Source: JAOAFX01 sp049700315 (GTDB lineage Bacteria > Hydrothermota > Tepidihabitantia > SM23-42 > JAOAFX01). Taken from it: a stretch of DNA of 8,928 nt. The notes below the pieces were generated by a model. The model was not told the DNA's origin. It saw only the letters and a list, made by a program, of their open reading frames with translations, and ran no database searches. This document shows, piece after piece, positions 1 to 6,954 of the stretch. The position numbers were made by a program, and so were the translations under genes. Where the stretch lies: the NCBI GenBank assembly GCA_049700315.1, contig JBNAVN010000078.1, positions 1 to 8,928 on the forward strand, in the 5' to 3' direction. The first letter of the stretch is position 1. The number at the start of each line of letters is the position of its first letter.

Positions 1-261
1 TTCCAAATCCCAATCCGCCATGATGCTTGGCGGACCAAATCCCAAATTCCAAACGACAATGTAGGGCAAGGCTTTAGCCTTGTGGTATATGATGTTACAG
101 GAAGATTGGTTAAACAATTTAACCATTTAACCAATTACCAATCGTCAATTATTTGGTGTGGTGAGGATACCTTGGGTCGACGGCTACCAGCAGGAATTTA
201 CTTTATTGAATTGAAGACCGATGATTACAGCAAAATACAGAAGGTCATATTGCTGAGATAA
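1..261 (+). CDS. C-terminal fragment of a secreted protein with a T9SS/FlgD-like sorting domain (5' end outside window)
   Basis: Frame 1 is open from the first base to a TAA at 259-261, giving 86 residues with no start, so the gene is cut by the window edge. The readable core is FSLVVYDVTGRLVKQF, then EDTLGRRLPAGIYFIEL and a basic end, KVILLR. This alternation (YD.TGR.V, then G..LPAG.Y...L) is the pattern of C-terminal 'T9SS type A sorting' or FlgD-Ig-like beta domains on exported proteins of FCB-type bacteria. The main protein is missing, so its function is unknown. The first 30 or so codons are odd: they are built from repeat DNA (hairpins at 14-34 and 67-82, and a duplicated 11-mer) that seems to be translated in frame where a beta strand would be expected. 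It converges on accC, with 29 bp between the two stop codons. The frame call is firm; the sorting-domain call is from pattern recognition. Confidence 0.72.
   Translation, partial: FQIPIRHDAWRTKSQIPNDNVGQGFSLVVYDVTGRLVKQFNHLTNYQSSIIWCGEDTLGRRLPAGIYFIELKTDDYSKIQKVILLR
3..45. repeat. Duplicated 11-mer flanking a 7-bp hairpin, inside coding sequence
   Basis: The 11-mer CCAAATCCCAA occurs at 3-13 and again at 35-45. Between the copies is an inverted repeat, TCCGCCA (14-20) and TGGCGGA (28-34), with a 7-base loop. The unit spacing is 32 bp. The variant ATTCCAAA follows at 46-53. The block is translated without a stop as part of the sorting-domain gene. It resembles short dispersed repeats rather than normal coding sequence; family membership cannot be shown from one locus. 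Confidence 0.6.
67..82. repeat. Short palindrome CAAGGCT-TT-AGCCTTG within coding sequence
   Basis: A perfect 7-bp inverted repeat (67-73 with 76-82) has a 2-base loop and is preceded by GTAGGG. The motif 'GTAGGG...AGGCTTTAGCCT' looks like a dispersed palindromic element seen in many bacterial genomes; that is recollection and was not searched. Here it encodes part of VGQGFSLV, just before the conserved YDVTGR strand of the sorting domain. Confidence 0.5.
105..135. repeat. 10-bp inverted repeat (ATTGGTTAAA / TTTAACCAAT)
   Basis: ATTGGTTAAA at 105-114 pairs with TTTAACCAAT at 126-135 across an 11-base loop that itself holds another TTTAACC. It lies in the coding sequence for LVKQFNHLTN. It may be a third repeat unit or chance in AT-rich DNA. 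Confidence 0.35.
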
Positions 262-290
262 CAACTAACCAAACTACATCTTTTCTATAA

Positions 291-1640
291 TCATTTGAAC
301 TTGAAATTCTCCTCAATGAATTTTGTGGAGATATCACCTGATACAAATTTTTCGTGGTTCAAAACTTCAAGATGGAATGGTATGGTTGTGGTAATACCTT
401 CAATTACAAGTTCTTCAAGTGCCCGCTTCATCCGGGCAATTGCCTCGGCTCTTGAATTTCCGTGGCAGATCAGTTTGCCAATCAAAGAATCATACTGCGT
501 TGGAATTGTGTAACCAGCGAAAATATGTGTGTCAAAACGAACACCAATTCCCTGCGGGATATGGAAAAATGAGACCTTTCCAGGTGAAGGAGCAAAATTC
601 CTTTGTGGGTCTTCCGCATTTATCCTGCATTCAATTGCACTGCCCCTTAACTTGATGTCATTCTGACCAAATGAAAGTTTTTCTCCAAGGGCAACCTTAA
701 TTTGTTCCTTCAAGATATCAATACCGGTGACCATTTCGGTAACCGGATGTTCTACCTGAATCCTTGTATTCATCTCCATAAAGTAGAAATTCCTATGCTC
801 ATCCATAAGAAATTCAATTGTCCCTGCTGACTGATAACCAATGCCGGCTGCAGCTTTGACTGCGGTCTTTATCAGTTTCTTACGCAAATCATCATCCACT
901 GCAACTGAAGGTGACTCTTCTATCAATTTTTGATGCCTTCTTTGAATTGAACATTCTCTTTCGCCTAATGCTACAACATTCCCTTCAGTATCGCCGATTA
1001 TCTGAACCTCAATATGCCTCGGTCTTTCAATATACTTCTCAATATATAAACGGGGATCGCCAAAGCCTGCCTTTGCTTCTGCCTGAGCAATTCTGAATCC
1101 CGCCTCCATTTCATCCTCATTGCGCACAATTCTCATCCCCTTGCCACCCCCACCAGCTGCTGCCTTTAAGATTACCGGATAAACAATTTTCTCTGCAATC
1201 TTTTTTGCTTCCTGAATGTTCTCAATCTGCCCTTCACTACCTGGAATACCTGAGGCACCAAATTTTGCAAATGTTTCTTTTGCTTTTATTTTGTCACCCA
1301 TTGCCCGAATGTGTTCTGGTCTGGGACCGATAAATACAATCCCGCAGGATTCACAGATCTCGGCAAATTCCGCATTCTCAGCAAGAAATCCGTAGCCAGG
1401 GTGGATTGCCCTTGCCCCGGTTATCTCTGTAGCACTGATTATTCTGGTAATATTCAGATAACTTTCTCGGGCTGGTGCAGGTCCAATACAGACCGACTCA
1501 TCTGCGAGACGCGTGTGCAAAGCATCAGCGTCTGCCTCTGAAAACACAGCAACAGTTTTTAGATTGAGTTCCTTTGCCGCCCGGATTATCCTGATTGCAA
1601 TTTCACCGCGGTTGGCAATGAGTATTTTTTCAAATCCCAC
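291..1640 (-). CDS. accC: Biotin carboxylase subunit of acetyl-CoA carboxylase
   Basis: AccC uses ATP and bicarbonate to carboxylate the biotin on BCCP (AccB), the first half-reaction of acetyl-CoA carboxylase in cytoplasmic fatty-acid synthesis. The product has 449 residues, the same as E. coli AccC. Visible in order: the N-terminal fold start ILIANRGEIAIRIIRA (6-21), HPGYGFLAENAEF (80-92), Lys117 and Lys159 for ATP, the glycine-rich loop AAGGGGKGM (161-169), RRHQKLIEE (234-242), and the metal and catalytic stretch MEMNTRIQVEHP (288-299) with Glu289, Asn291, Arg293 and Glu297. Arg339 in IECRINAEDP is also present, so the enzyme should be active. The start is GTG at 1640, whose G is also the last base of the pilT TAG stop (TAGTG); a weak GAG lies upstream, so translation is probably coupled to pilT. 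It is the last gene of the TPR-accB-pilT-accC operon. accA and accD are not in the window. Confidence 0.97.
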   Translation of the reverse strand: MGFEKILIANRGEIAIRIIRAAKELNLKTVAVFSEADADALHTRLADESVCIGPAPARESYLNITRIISATEITGARAIHPGYGFLAENAEFAEICESCGIVFIGPRPEHIRAMGDKIKAKETFAKFGASGIPGSEGQIENIQEAKKIAEKIVYPVILKAAAGGGGKGMRIVRNEDEMEAGFRIAQAEAKAGFGDPRLYIEKYIERPRHIEVQIIGDTEGNVVALGERECSIQRRHQKLIEESPSVAVDDDLRKKLIKTAVKAAAGIGYQSAGTIEFLMDEHRNFYFMEMNTRIQVEHPVTEMVTGIDILKEQIKVALGEKLSFGQNDIKLRGSAIECRINAEDPQRNFAPSPGKVSFFHIPQGIGVRFDTHIFAGYTIPTQYDSLIGKLICHGNSRAEAIARMKRALEELVIEGITTTIPFHLEVLNHEKFVSGDISTKFIEENFKFK

Positions 1641-2746
1641 TACTTTTTCTCAAAAGAACCCCAACCGCGCTCAGCAGTTGCTTCTATGCCTACAAGCCTT
1701 AATTTAAATTCATCAGGATTAGAGACCGCCTGTATGGCATCATCATAGGAAATAAGTCCATCTTTGTAAAGGCGGAAAATAGACTGGTCAAATGTCTGCA
1801 TTCCGTATTGCCCATAGCCCTCTTCAATAGCAGATTGAATCAAAAGCGTTTTTACTGGATCCAGCAAATATTCCTTTATCGTGGGTGTAGAAATCAGAAT
1901 TTCAACTGCTGGTATTCTTCCTTTTCCGTCTGCTCGTGGCAAAAGTCTTAATGATACAACACCTACAAGTGTGGCAGCAAGCAGCACACGAATATGTTGA
2001 TGCTGGTGTGGTGGATAAAACGAAATAATACGGTTAATCGTTTCCGTTGCATTCAGAGTGTGGAGTGTGGACATAACAAGATGCCCGGTATCGGCGGCTT
2101 TCAATGCAACATCCATTGTCTCCCGGTCTCTGATTTCACCGATTAGAATTACATCTGGATCCTGTCGTAGAATATGCCGTAAGGCAATTGAGAAGGATAT
2201 TGTATCCATCAATACTTCGCGCTGATTTATCACAGAGAGATTATCACGGAAAAGATATTCAATCGGGTCTTCAATAGTAATGATATGCCTTGAGACATTT
2301 TCATTTATGTGCTCAATCATTGCAGCAAGGGTTGTAGACTTACCACTACCGGTTGTCCCCGTGCACAAAATTAATCCTCTCGGTTTCAGAGAAAGTTCTT
2401 TAAGAATAGATGGTAGATTCAATTCATCAACCCGTCTCACTGAGATTGGAATGGCACGCATTGCAATGGCAATACTTCCACGCTGCAAGAAGATGTTAAC
2501 ACGAAACCGACCAACTCCACGAACACCAATTGCAAAATCCATTTCTTTCATCCGCTCAAATGTTTGTTGCTGGGACGGTGTCATAATTTGATATGCCATT
2601 GTCTTGAGAATCTCAGGTGTAAGCGATTCAGATTTTTCAATGACCAGCCTGCCATCAATCCTGAAAACTGGCGGCGCCCCAGCCTTCAAATGAAGATCTG
2701 AGGCATTGACCTTCATCATCTTTTCAAGTAATGTTTTAAGTTCCAT
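1640..2746 (-). CDS. pilT: Type IV pilus retraction ATPase PilT
   Basis: PilT is a hexameric cytoplasmic ATPase that disassembles type IV pili and powers twitching motility and DNA uptake. The 368-residue product has the full set of family motifs: an N-terminal PAS-like domain (ASDLHLKAG at 15-23), Walker A GTTGSGKST (130-138), the Asp box IITIEDPIEY (155-164), Walker B with GEIRDRET (203-210, catalytic Glu204), and the His box ADTGHLVMSTLHT (218-230). The C-terminal retraction region, usually AIRNLIRE in PilT, is represented by LIQSAIEEGYGQYGMQTFDQS (302-322). No pilus-tip adhesin, PilB or PilC gene is in the window. The ATG at 2746 follows a 36-nt AT-rich gap after accB with only a weak AGAG-type ribosome site. 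It shares one base with the accC start. PilU, a PilT paralogue, is the main alternative. Its position between accB and accC is unusual. Confidence 0.93.
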   Translation of the reverse strand: MELKTLLEKMMKVNASDLHLKAGAPPVFRIDGRLVIEKSESLTPEILKTMAYQIMTPSQQQTFERMKEMDFAIGVRGVGRFRVNIFLQRGSIAIAMRAIPISVRRVDELNLPSILKELSLKPRGLILCTGTTGSGKSTTLAAMIEHINENVSRHIITIEDPIEYLFRDNLSVINQREVLMDTISFSIALRHILRQDPDVILIGEIRDRETMDVALKAADTGHLVMSTLHTLNATETINRIISFYPPHQHQHIRVLLAATLVGVVSLRLLPRADGKGRIPAVEILISTPTIKEYLLDPVKTLLIQSAIEEGYGQYGMQTFDQSIFRLYKDGLISYDDAIQAVSNPDEFKLRLVGIEATAERGWGSFEKK

Positions 2747-2782
2747 GTTTTTTTCTCTTTTTAATTTAATTATTTAGCCAAT

Positions 2783-3247
2783 TCATAATGGTTCTATCAA
2801 AAATAATTCCTGGTTGTATTCAACAGGCTCTTCATTCTTAACCAGAATTTGAACAATCTTACCCGCAACATCTGATTCAATTTCATTCATTAATTTCATC
2901 GCCTCAACTATGCACACTACCTGTCCTGGTTTGACAACATCTCCAATCTCAACATAAGGTGCAGCATCAGGGGCTGGTGCACGATAAAATGTTCCCACAA
3001 TTGGTGAACGAATTGCCACGAGGTTTTTCCTGTCTGGTTCTGCTATCTGTTCACCTTGTTTTGACACGGCTGCGGGTTTTTCCTTTATTCCTTTTGCGAC
3101 TGCCTGAGTTTCAGCAACTCTTTCAACAAGAGTGCCATTGCCTTTTGACAATCTGAGTTTTCTTCCCCAGAAATCCGTGAATTCTATTTCATTAAGGGGA
3201 GTTTCTTCTAATATCTTTACAAGTTCTTTTATCTTTTTGATATTCAT
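2783..3247 (-). CDS. accB: Biotin carboxyl carrier protein of acetyl-CoA carboxylase (BCCP)
   Basis: BCCP carries biotin between biotin carboxylase and the carboxyltransferase. From ATG 3247 the protein has 154 residues, close to E. coli AccB. The N-terminus MNIKKIKELVKILEE is the usual AccB helix, followed by an Ala/Lys-rich linker (about 40-75) and a biotinyl domain (about 78-154). Lys118 in EAMKLM (115-120) is the expected biotinylation site. The stretch GTFYRAPAPDAAPYVEIG (85-102) is the 'thumb' typical of acetyl-CoA carboxylase BCCP, which argues against a decarboxylase or pyruvate carboxylase carrier. The frame is open to a TTG at 3271, which would add 8 residues. I prefer ATG 3247: it gives the family-standard N-terminus and overlaps the TPR stop as TAATG, a coupling junction. 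No clear Shine-Dalgarno is seen. Confidence 0.96.
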   Translation of the reverse strand: MNIKKIKELVKILEETPLNEIEFTDFWGRKLRLSKGNGTLVERVAETQAVAKGIKEKPAAVSKQGEQIAEPDRKNLVAIRSPIVGTFYRAPAPDAAPYVEIGDVVKPGQVVCIVEAMKLMNEIESDVAGKIVQILVKNEEPVEYNQELFLIEPL

Positions 3248-4554
3248 TATTTTAAAAGGCTTGAAAGCCAATCCTGGAATGATTTAAAATCTTCTTCTTT
3301 AGGCTTTGGAGTCTCTTCTTTTTTCTTCTCTTCCTCTGCTGTGGGTTTTTCTTCAGTCGGTTTTTCAGCAGGTTCAGGTTCTGCAGTTTTCTGTATTTCT
3401 TCCACCGGTGATTCAACAACGACTTCTTTCACAGGTTCAACAGGTTTTGGCTCTTCAGTTTCTACCGGGCTGACAGCAAATTCCTGTATGGATTCTTCTG
3501 TCCTGGGCTCACTTATTTCAACTGGCTCAGGTTTCTCAGCTGTTATTTCCAATTCTTTCTCTACGGGCTTTTCTTCAATCACTGGTTGTTCAATGACTTC
3601 TTCCCGTAAAATCTCACCGGACACCTGCTCAGGGATTTCGCTTACTACTGACGGTTGAACTGGCTCTTCAACAATCTGTACAGGTTTTACTTCTTCTGCA
3701 GGCGCTGACGGCTCAACAAGAAATTCTTCAAGGGAAAGAACCTCGTCGGTTTCTTCGGTTTTTTCTGGTTCCTTTGTCTCAACAAACGGTTTGGGTCCAA
3801 CTTCTTCAACAACCGGAGGTACAACTTCTTGCTCAAGATCAATTATATGCTCACCCAATGCTGAATCCGGTGGTTTAGGAGTTTCATTAGTTGGTGTAAC
3901 ACTGATTTCTTCAGGCTGGAAATAGTTCTCCAGTTTCAACTCTGCAACCTTTTTTTCTTCTTCTTTCTTCACCTCCTGAACAACACCTGATATCTTATCT
4001 CTCAACTCCTTTATTTTCTGTTTGATCACCAGATCTGAAGGATCCATAAAACCAAGTTGTTCATATACATTCAATGCCTCTTGCAAATTCCCCTGGCTTT
4101 CATATTCCTGAGCAAGAGTCATTGTATAAACAGGACCTTTCCTTTGTCGGGCCTCAAGTTCGCTAAGTCTGCTCCGCGCCATCTCATCACTCGGATCAAC
4201 CGAAACGATCCCTTTATATGCTTTTATCTGACAGGCTTCATCCTTCAGTGCATCGCAGACCTGAGCAAGTGTTCTCAGGGCAACTATATTTATTGGATCA
4301 AATTCAATTGTTTTCTCCAGGGCCTCTTTTGACTGAGCATACATTCTTTTATCAAAATAGCATTTTCCTAAAATCAGATAAGCGAGAGGATACTGTGGAT
4401 GATATTGCAATCCCTGTTTTAAAACCTCTAACGCCTCATCAACCATATTGTTCTTTCTGTAAGCATCCGCCAGTTGAACAAAAATCCTTGATTTCGGATC
4501 CTTGTTATAACGTTCCGCAAGTCGGGCAATTTCAGAAAAATCTTGTTCGGCCAT
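3247..4554 (-). CDS. TPR protein with long acidic Glu/Pro/Val-rich tail and conserved-looking C-terminal helix
   Basis: I do not recognise a named family. The 435-residue product has no signal peptide or membrane segment. The N-terminal part reads as tetratricopeptide repeats at about 22-55, 56-89, 90-123 and 141-174; each has the small/aromatic pattern and ends in HPQY, DPIN or DPSD. A charged coiled-coil-like stretch (177-207) follows. Residues of about 210-420 are low-complexity, dominated by Glu, Pro, Val and Lys, and probably disordered. Within this lies a possible short motif, LSLEEFL (273-279). The protein ends abruptly in an amphipathic segment, FKSFQDWLSSLLK (423-435), which looks like a docking peptide. 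TPRs usually bind partner proteins; co-transcription with pilT and accBC gives candidates but no proof. It is the first gene of its operon, with its own promoter and a strong GGAGG five bases before the ATG. Confidence 0.88.
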   Translation of the reverse strand: MAEQDFSEIARLAERYNKDPKSRIFVQLADAYRKNNMVDEALEVLKQGLQYHPQYPLAYLILGKCYFDKRMYAQSKEALEKTIEFDPINIVALRTLAQVCDALKDEACQIKAYKGIVSVDPSDEMARSRLSELEARQRKGPVYTMTLAQEYESQGNLQEALNVYEQLGFMDPSDLVIKQKIKELRDKISGVVQEVKKEEEKKVAELKLENYFQPEEISVTPTNETPKPPDSALGEHIIDLEQEVVPPVVEEVGPKPFVETKEPEKTEETDEVLSLEEFLVEPSAPAEEVKPVQIVEEPVQPSVVSEIPEQVSGEILREEVIEQPVIEEKPVEKELEITAEKPEPVEISEPRTEESIQEFAVSPVETEEPKPVEPVKEVVVESPVEEIQKTAEPEPAEKPTEEKPTAEEEKKKEETPKPKEEDFKSFQDWLSSLLK

Positions 4555-4559
4555 TTATG

Positions 4560-4564
4560 CCTCC
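4560..4564 (-). promoter_or_regulatory. Strong Shine-Dalgarno (GGAGG) for the TPR gene
   Basis: On the - strand GGAGG is followed by CATAA and the ATG at 4554. It is the clearest ribosome site in the acc operon; the downstream genes have weak sites and rely on overlaps. It fixes the TPR start. Confidence 0.8.
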
Positions 4565-4572
4565 AACACTAT

Positions 4573-4600
4573 ATTCTAATCAAATTGTAAAGATTGTCAA
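4573..4600 (-). promoter_or_regulatory. Sigma-70-type promoter for the TPR-accB-pilT-accC operon
   Basis: The - strand shows a perfect TTGACA (-35, 4600-4595), a 16-bp spacer, and TAGAAT (-10, 4578-4573), one mismatch from TATAAT. The predicted transcript start is near 4566, giving a leader of about 12 nt that contains the GGAGG. The promoter lies in the 58-bp gap after the DUF4837 stop. It predicts that the operon can be expressed independently of the upstream genes. No operator-like inverted repeat is obvious. Confidence 0.75.
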
Positions 4601-4612
4601 GGGAAATATTCA

Positions 4613-5587
4613 TCAATGCTCAATCCTTTTGAACGAATTCATCATCACCTCAATACCTGTTATGTAATCGGTCTTACGTTCTCCGGGTAGAAATAAAATT
4701 CCATCAACCACAAAGAGTGAATCATTCTTTTTCAGAAAATAAGATAGAAAAGGACCACCCGCAACCAGAGAATCATTTTGCCACACCCCTCTTATTCTCA
4801 ATCCTTTCATATCCTGGAATTCAACCGGTTCAACTGTAGTGAGTTCCTTAAAGACATAATCCCCACTATAGTATTTTTTTGTAAGATTGTTCCTTTTCTC
4901 AATCGCCACAGAATCACTTAAAGGTATTGTATTTTGTTCTTTATATAAAAAAATGCTACGGTCAGGATAATGTGTATGAACAAATATGAAATTCTCATTT
5001 TTGTATGTAGTATCAAGCATCCAACCTGCCGGTACATCCATTTCCCAGCCAAACCTGCGCAGACGGTTTTTCACCTTGTTATCCATTTCTTTCTCATAAA
5101 ATGACTGCTTGACCTTACGATAGTAAGATTCCTCAAGAATCTTTGTAATCATCTTTTGATACTTCTTCATAGCAACAGGGATGTAAGAAAATTCCGATAC
5201 AACTAATATTACGACAACCTGGTTTTTTGCCCAGAGATTTTCTATCTTGAAAAGATTAAAGGAATCCTTTAATGTTGCCTGCCGTGCTTCAGCATCAAGC
5301 AGTTCATAGATAAATTCATCTTTTAAGGAACCATAGAGAAAGATAGAATGGAATTGATTTACATTTTTAAGTATGGAATCAGACGCAAAGACAAAAACAA
5401 ATGAAGGTTCACGCTGGGGAACATATTGATAGATTTGAAGATTTGCATTAATCAATGCAGTATCTAATTCTGAAGCAACAACCACCACATCCCTTGCCTT
5501 ACCAACACTTTCAGGGAATTTGTGGCAAGTGAGAAACAAAATCAATCCGGAAATCAATGGTGTCAAATGTTTGAAAATCTTCACCAC
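4613..5587 (-). CDS. DUF4837 family protein, probable exported lipoprotein
   Basis: This 324-residue protein matches my recollection of DUF4837, a family of unknown function mostly from Bacteroidetes-type bacteria. Family-like features are FPESVGKARDVVVV (24-37), VPQREPSF (56-63), the mid-protein GWEMDVPAGW (180-189), and the C-terminal GGPFLSYFL (277-285) followed by VVDGILFLPGERKTDY (293-308) and VMMNSFK (314-320). The N-terminus is a basic then hydrophobic signal peptide (about 1-20) ending FLTC, so Cys21 is a possible lipidation site; Thr at -1 is not the canonical small residue, so lipidation is uncertain. The start is GTG 5587 or the next GTG at 5584. Neither has a Shine-Dalgarno, and a good -10 ends two bases before the first GTG, so the message may be leaderless. 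The role is unknown, probably in the periplasm or outer membrane. Confidence 0.8.
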   Translation of the reverse strand: MVKIFKHLTPLISGLILFLTCHKFPESVGKARDVVVVASELDTALINANLQIYQYVPQREPSFVFVFASDSILKNVNQFHSIFLYGSLKDEFIYELLDAEARQATLKDSFNLFKIENLWAKNQVVVILVVSEFSYIPVAMKKYQKMITKILEESYYRKVKQSFYEKEMDNKVKNRLRRFGWEMDVPAGWMLDTTYKNENFIFVHTHYPDRSIFLYKEQNTIPLSDSVAIEKRNNLTKKYYSGDYVFKELTTVEPVEFQDMKGLRIRGVWQNDSLVAGGPFLSYFLKKNDSLFVVDGILFLPGERKTDYITGIEVMMNSFKRIEH

Positions 5588-5818
5588 AAATTATATAAAT
5601 ATAGTGTGAAAAGTCAACAGGAATAAAAGATTATAACCAAATGAAGTATCTTCTCCATAGTAATGAAATAATCATTCAATTGTTTAATTACCAGTTTATT
5701 CCAAAGATTGATGGTCTATTTTTTGTCAGGTAAGATAAGACGTTTAAGTAGTTGTGTATGTTAATTATTTCTTTACATTTGATTTTATGATTAATGCGAA
5801 TGGCTAAAACCAAAGAAT
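5588..5818. other. 231-bp AT-rich intergenic spacer
   Basis: Besides the promoter for the DUF4837 gene at its left end, I find no gene, RNA, repeat or convincing terminator. After the DUF763 stop no stem-loop followed by a T-run is visible, so termination there, if it occurs, is not of the simple intrinsic type. A 14-codon frame (MEKILHLVIIFYSC) is present on the - strand but is too short to call. Confidence 0.5.
5590..5617 (-). promoter_or_regulatory. Sigma-70-type promoter for the DUF4837 gene
   Basis: The - strand reads TTGACT (5617-5612), 16 bp, then a perfect TATAAT (5595-5590). The expected transcription start, about seven bases further, falls at 5584-5582, within the annotated GTG GTG start. 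The spacer region is very AT-rich, so a chance match is possible, but the two boxes and their spacing fit well. Confidence 0.6.
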
Positions 5819-6925
5819 TTAGAGAAATTTTAGTTTTCGTAGTGCTTTCAATCGGTCGGTTTCACCGATCTTCGCGCGCCTAATTGCAGATTCAAGGAAA
5901 CTTATTGAACTATTGTATGTTTCGCGGTCAACAGGATAAGGAAAGCCATCCTTACCGCCATGGGCAAATGAGTATCGTGCCGGGTCACGAAAAGAAGGTT
6001 TTGCACCATAGATCAAGTCACTGATTAAGGCAAGTGCCCTCAAGGTCTTCGGTCCAATACCCTCTATCTGGAGCAAATGCTCAAAATCTTCAGGTGGAGA
6101 TTCATAAGTCTTTAATAGAACTTTATGAAAATATTTTGGATTTATATCAATTTTCAAAACAGGATGTCTTTGCGGCATCTGCAAGACCATTTCCGTCTCT
6201 TTCAAAATCTTTTCGGGTTTATCTTTTGAAATTTCGGTTACAACTTTTCTTGATTCTTCGCTCTCTCTTGCCACCATATTGAGACAGGGCTGGGTTATAT
6301 CACAGCAGACTGCAGTATGTGGTTCACAAACAAAGGAATTTAAGTTTAGAGAAAGCCAGTGGTATCTCCGTGCAGTTTTAAAATTGCGAATAAGCCCTCT
6401 CCCCTTGTGGGAGAGGGAAGGGGTGAGGGGGGTTAAATTCATCCCCTGCTGGACAACCGCCCATTTTAAATCCTTGGTAAATATAAACATATGATGATAA
6501 AGATTATATCCATCCTGGACACAGGTATTATCAATCTTTGCCGACATCCTTGAGGCATAGATTAAATCTTTCGGGTCTTTGCCTATTTTTTCTCCAATCT
6601 TTTCAATCTCTTTTGGTGTCTTTCTTGAAGTTCCGCCCTTACCACCACAGAAGAACAATCCGAGTTCAAAGGCAATATCCTTTGTTCCCTCTTTCATTGC
6701 ACCACAGACCGTTGTTGTGACACCGGATGAATGCCAGTCAAAACCCAAGATTGAACCAAATGCCTGAAACCAGAATGGGTCAGAGATACGTTTTAAGAAT
6801 TCTTCAGGACCATACTCACATACAATCACTTCAATGATTGCCCTTGAGAGTTTGGTCATCTTCTCAAAGAGCCATCTCGGTGCCCGACCATAATGTAATG
6901 GTAAATCAGCAATCCCTGTGCGCAT
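5819..6925 (-). CDS. DUF763 protein with helix-hairpin-helix motif, carrying an in-frame repeat insertion
   Basis: The product has 368 residues and opens with the family signature RTGIADLPLHYGRAPRWLF (2-20), then SDPFWFQAFGSILGFDWHSSG (48-68) and TTTVCGAMKEG (70-80). DUF763 (COG1415) is uncharacterised and found mainly in archaea and thermophilic bacteria. A helix-hairpin-helix at about 284-307 (LLQIEGIGPKTLRALALI) suggests contact with DNA. Conserved-looking Cys and His residues occur at DNTCVQDGYNLYHH (132-145) and in 200-214. Between Asn163 and Phe182 lie 18 residues, LTPLTPSLSHKGRGLIRN, encoded by a palindromic repeat. Removing them restores GMN-FKTARRYHW and a 350-residue protein. The ATG at 6925 lacks a clear Shine-Dalgarno and lies 29 bp after the methyltransferase stop, so the three genes may form one transcript. 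Family call is strong; activity is unknown, and the insertion might affect it. Confidence 0.9.
   Translation of the reverse strand: MRTGIADLPLHYGRAPRWLFEKMTKLSRAIIEVIVCEYGPEEFLKRISDPFWFQAFGSILGFDWHSSGVTTTVCGAMKEGTKDIAFELGLFFCGGKGGTSRKTPKEIEKIGEKIGKDPKDLIYASRMSAKIDNTCVQDGYNLYHHMFIFTKDLKWAVVQQGMNLTPLTPSLSHKGRGLIRNFKTARRYHWLSLNLNSFVCEPHTAVCCDITQPCLNMVARESEESRKVVTEISKDKPEKILKETEMVLQMPQRHPVLKIDINPKYFHKVLLKTYESPPEDFEHLLQIEGIGPKTLRALALISDLIYGAKPSFRDPARYSFAHGGKDGFPYPVDRETYNSSISFLESAIRRAKIGETDRLKALRKLKFL
6381..6439 (-). repeat. 54-bp palindromic repeat insertion with 5-bp flanking duplication, inside the DUF763 gene
   Basis: On the - strand AATTT occurs at 6439-6435 and again at 6385-6381, bounding a 54-bp unit. 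The core hairpin is a perfect 9-bp stem, CCCTCTCCC at 6395-6403 with GGGAGAGGG at 6409-6417 and a 5-base loop on the + strand, next to a C-rich arm (CCCCCCTCACCCCTT on the - strand). GC content jumps well above the gene around it. The unit is a multiple of three and has no stop in this frame (LTPLTPSLSHKGRG...), so the gene stays open. The peptide resembles 'LTPSLSHKGRG' translations of a dispersed repeat I recall from several bacterial genomes; not searched. Confidence 0.75.
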
Positions 6926-6954
6926 AGTGATTAAAATTCCATAGCGGTAAAATC

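Noticed and set aside
262..290. Possible bidirectional terminator between the convergent stops of the sorting-domain gene and accC
   Set aside because: No inverted repeat with a T-run is present in these 29 bases.
3248..3271. Longer accB start (TTG at 3271)
   Set aside because: It adds eight residues not typical of AccB, uses a TTG codon and has no ribosome site; ATG 3247 gives the standard N-terminus and a TAATG junction.
3341..3658. Ser/Thr/Gly-rich + strand frame of 105 codons
   Set aside because: It is the antisense shadow of the Glu/Pro-rich tail of the TPR gene; low complexity on one strand yields open frames on the other.
5606..5650. 14-codon frame MEKILHLVIIFYSC on the - strand upstream of the DUF4837 gene
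   Set aside because: It resembles the start of a lipoprotein signal peptide, but it ends in a stop inside the -35 box, has no extension and is too short to support.
6395..6417. 9-bp GC-rich hairpin read as a transcription terminator
   Set aside because: It lies inside an intact conserved gene, is not followed by a T-run on either strand, and fits a repeat insertion better.
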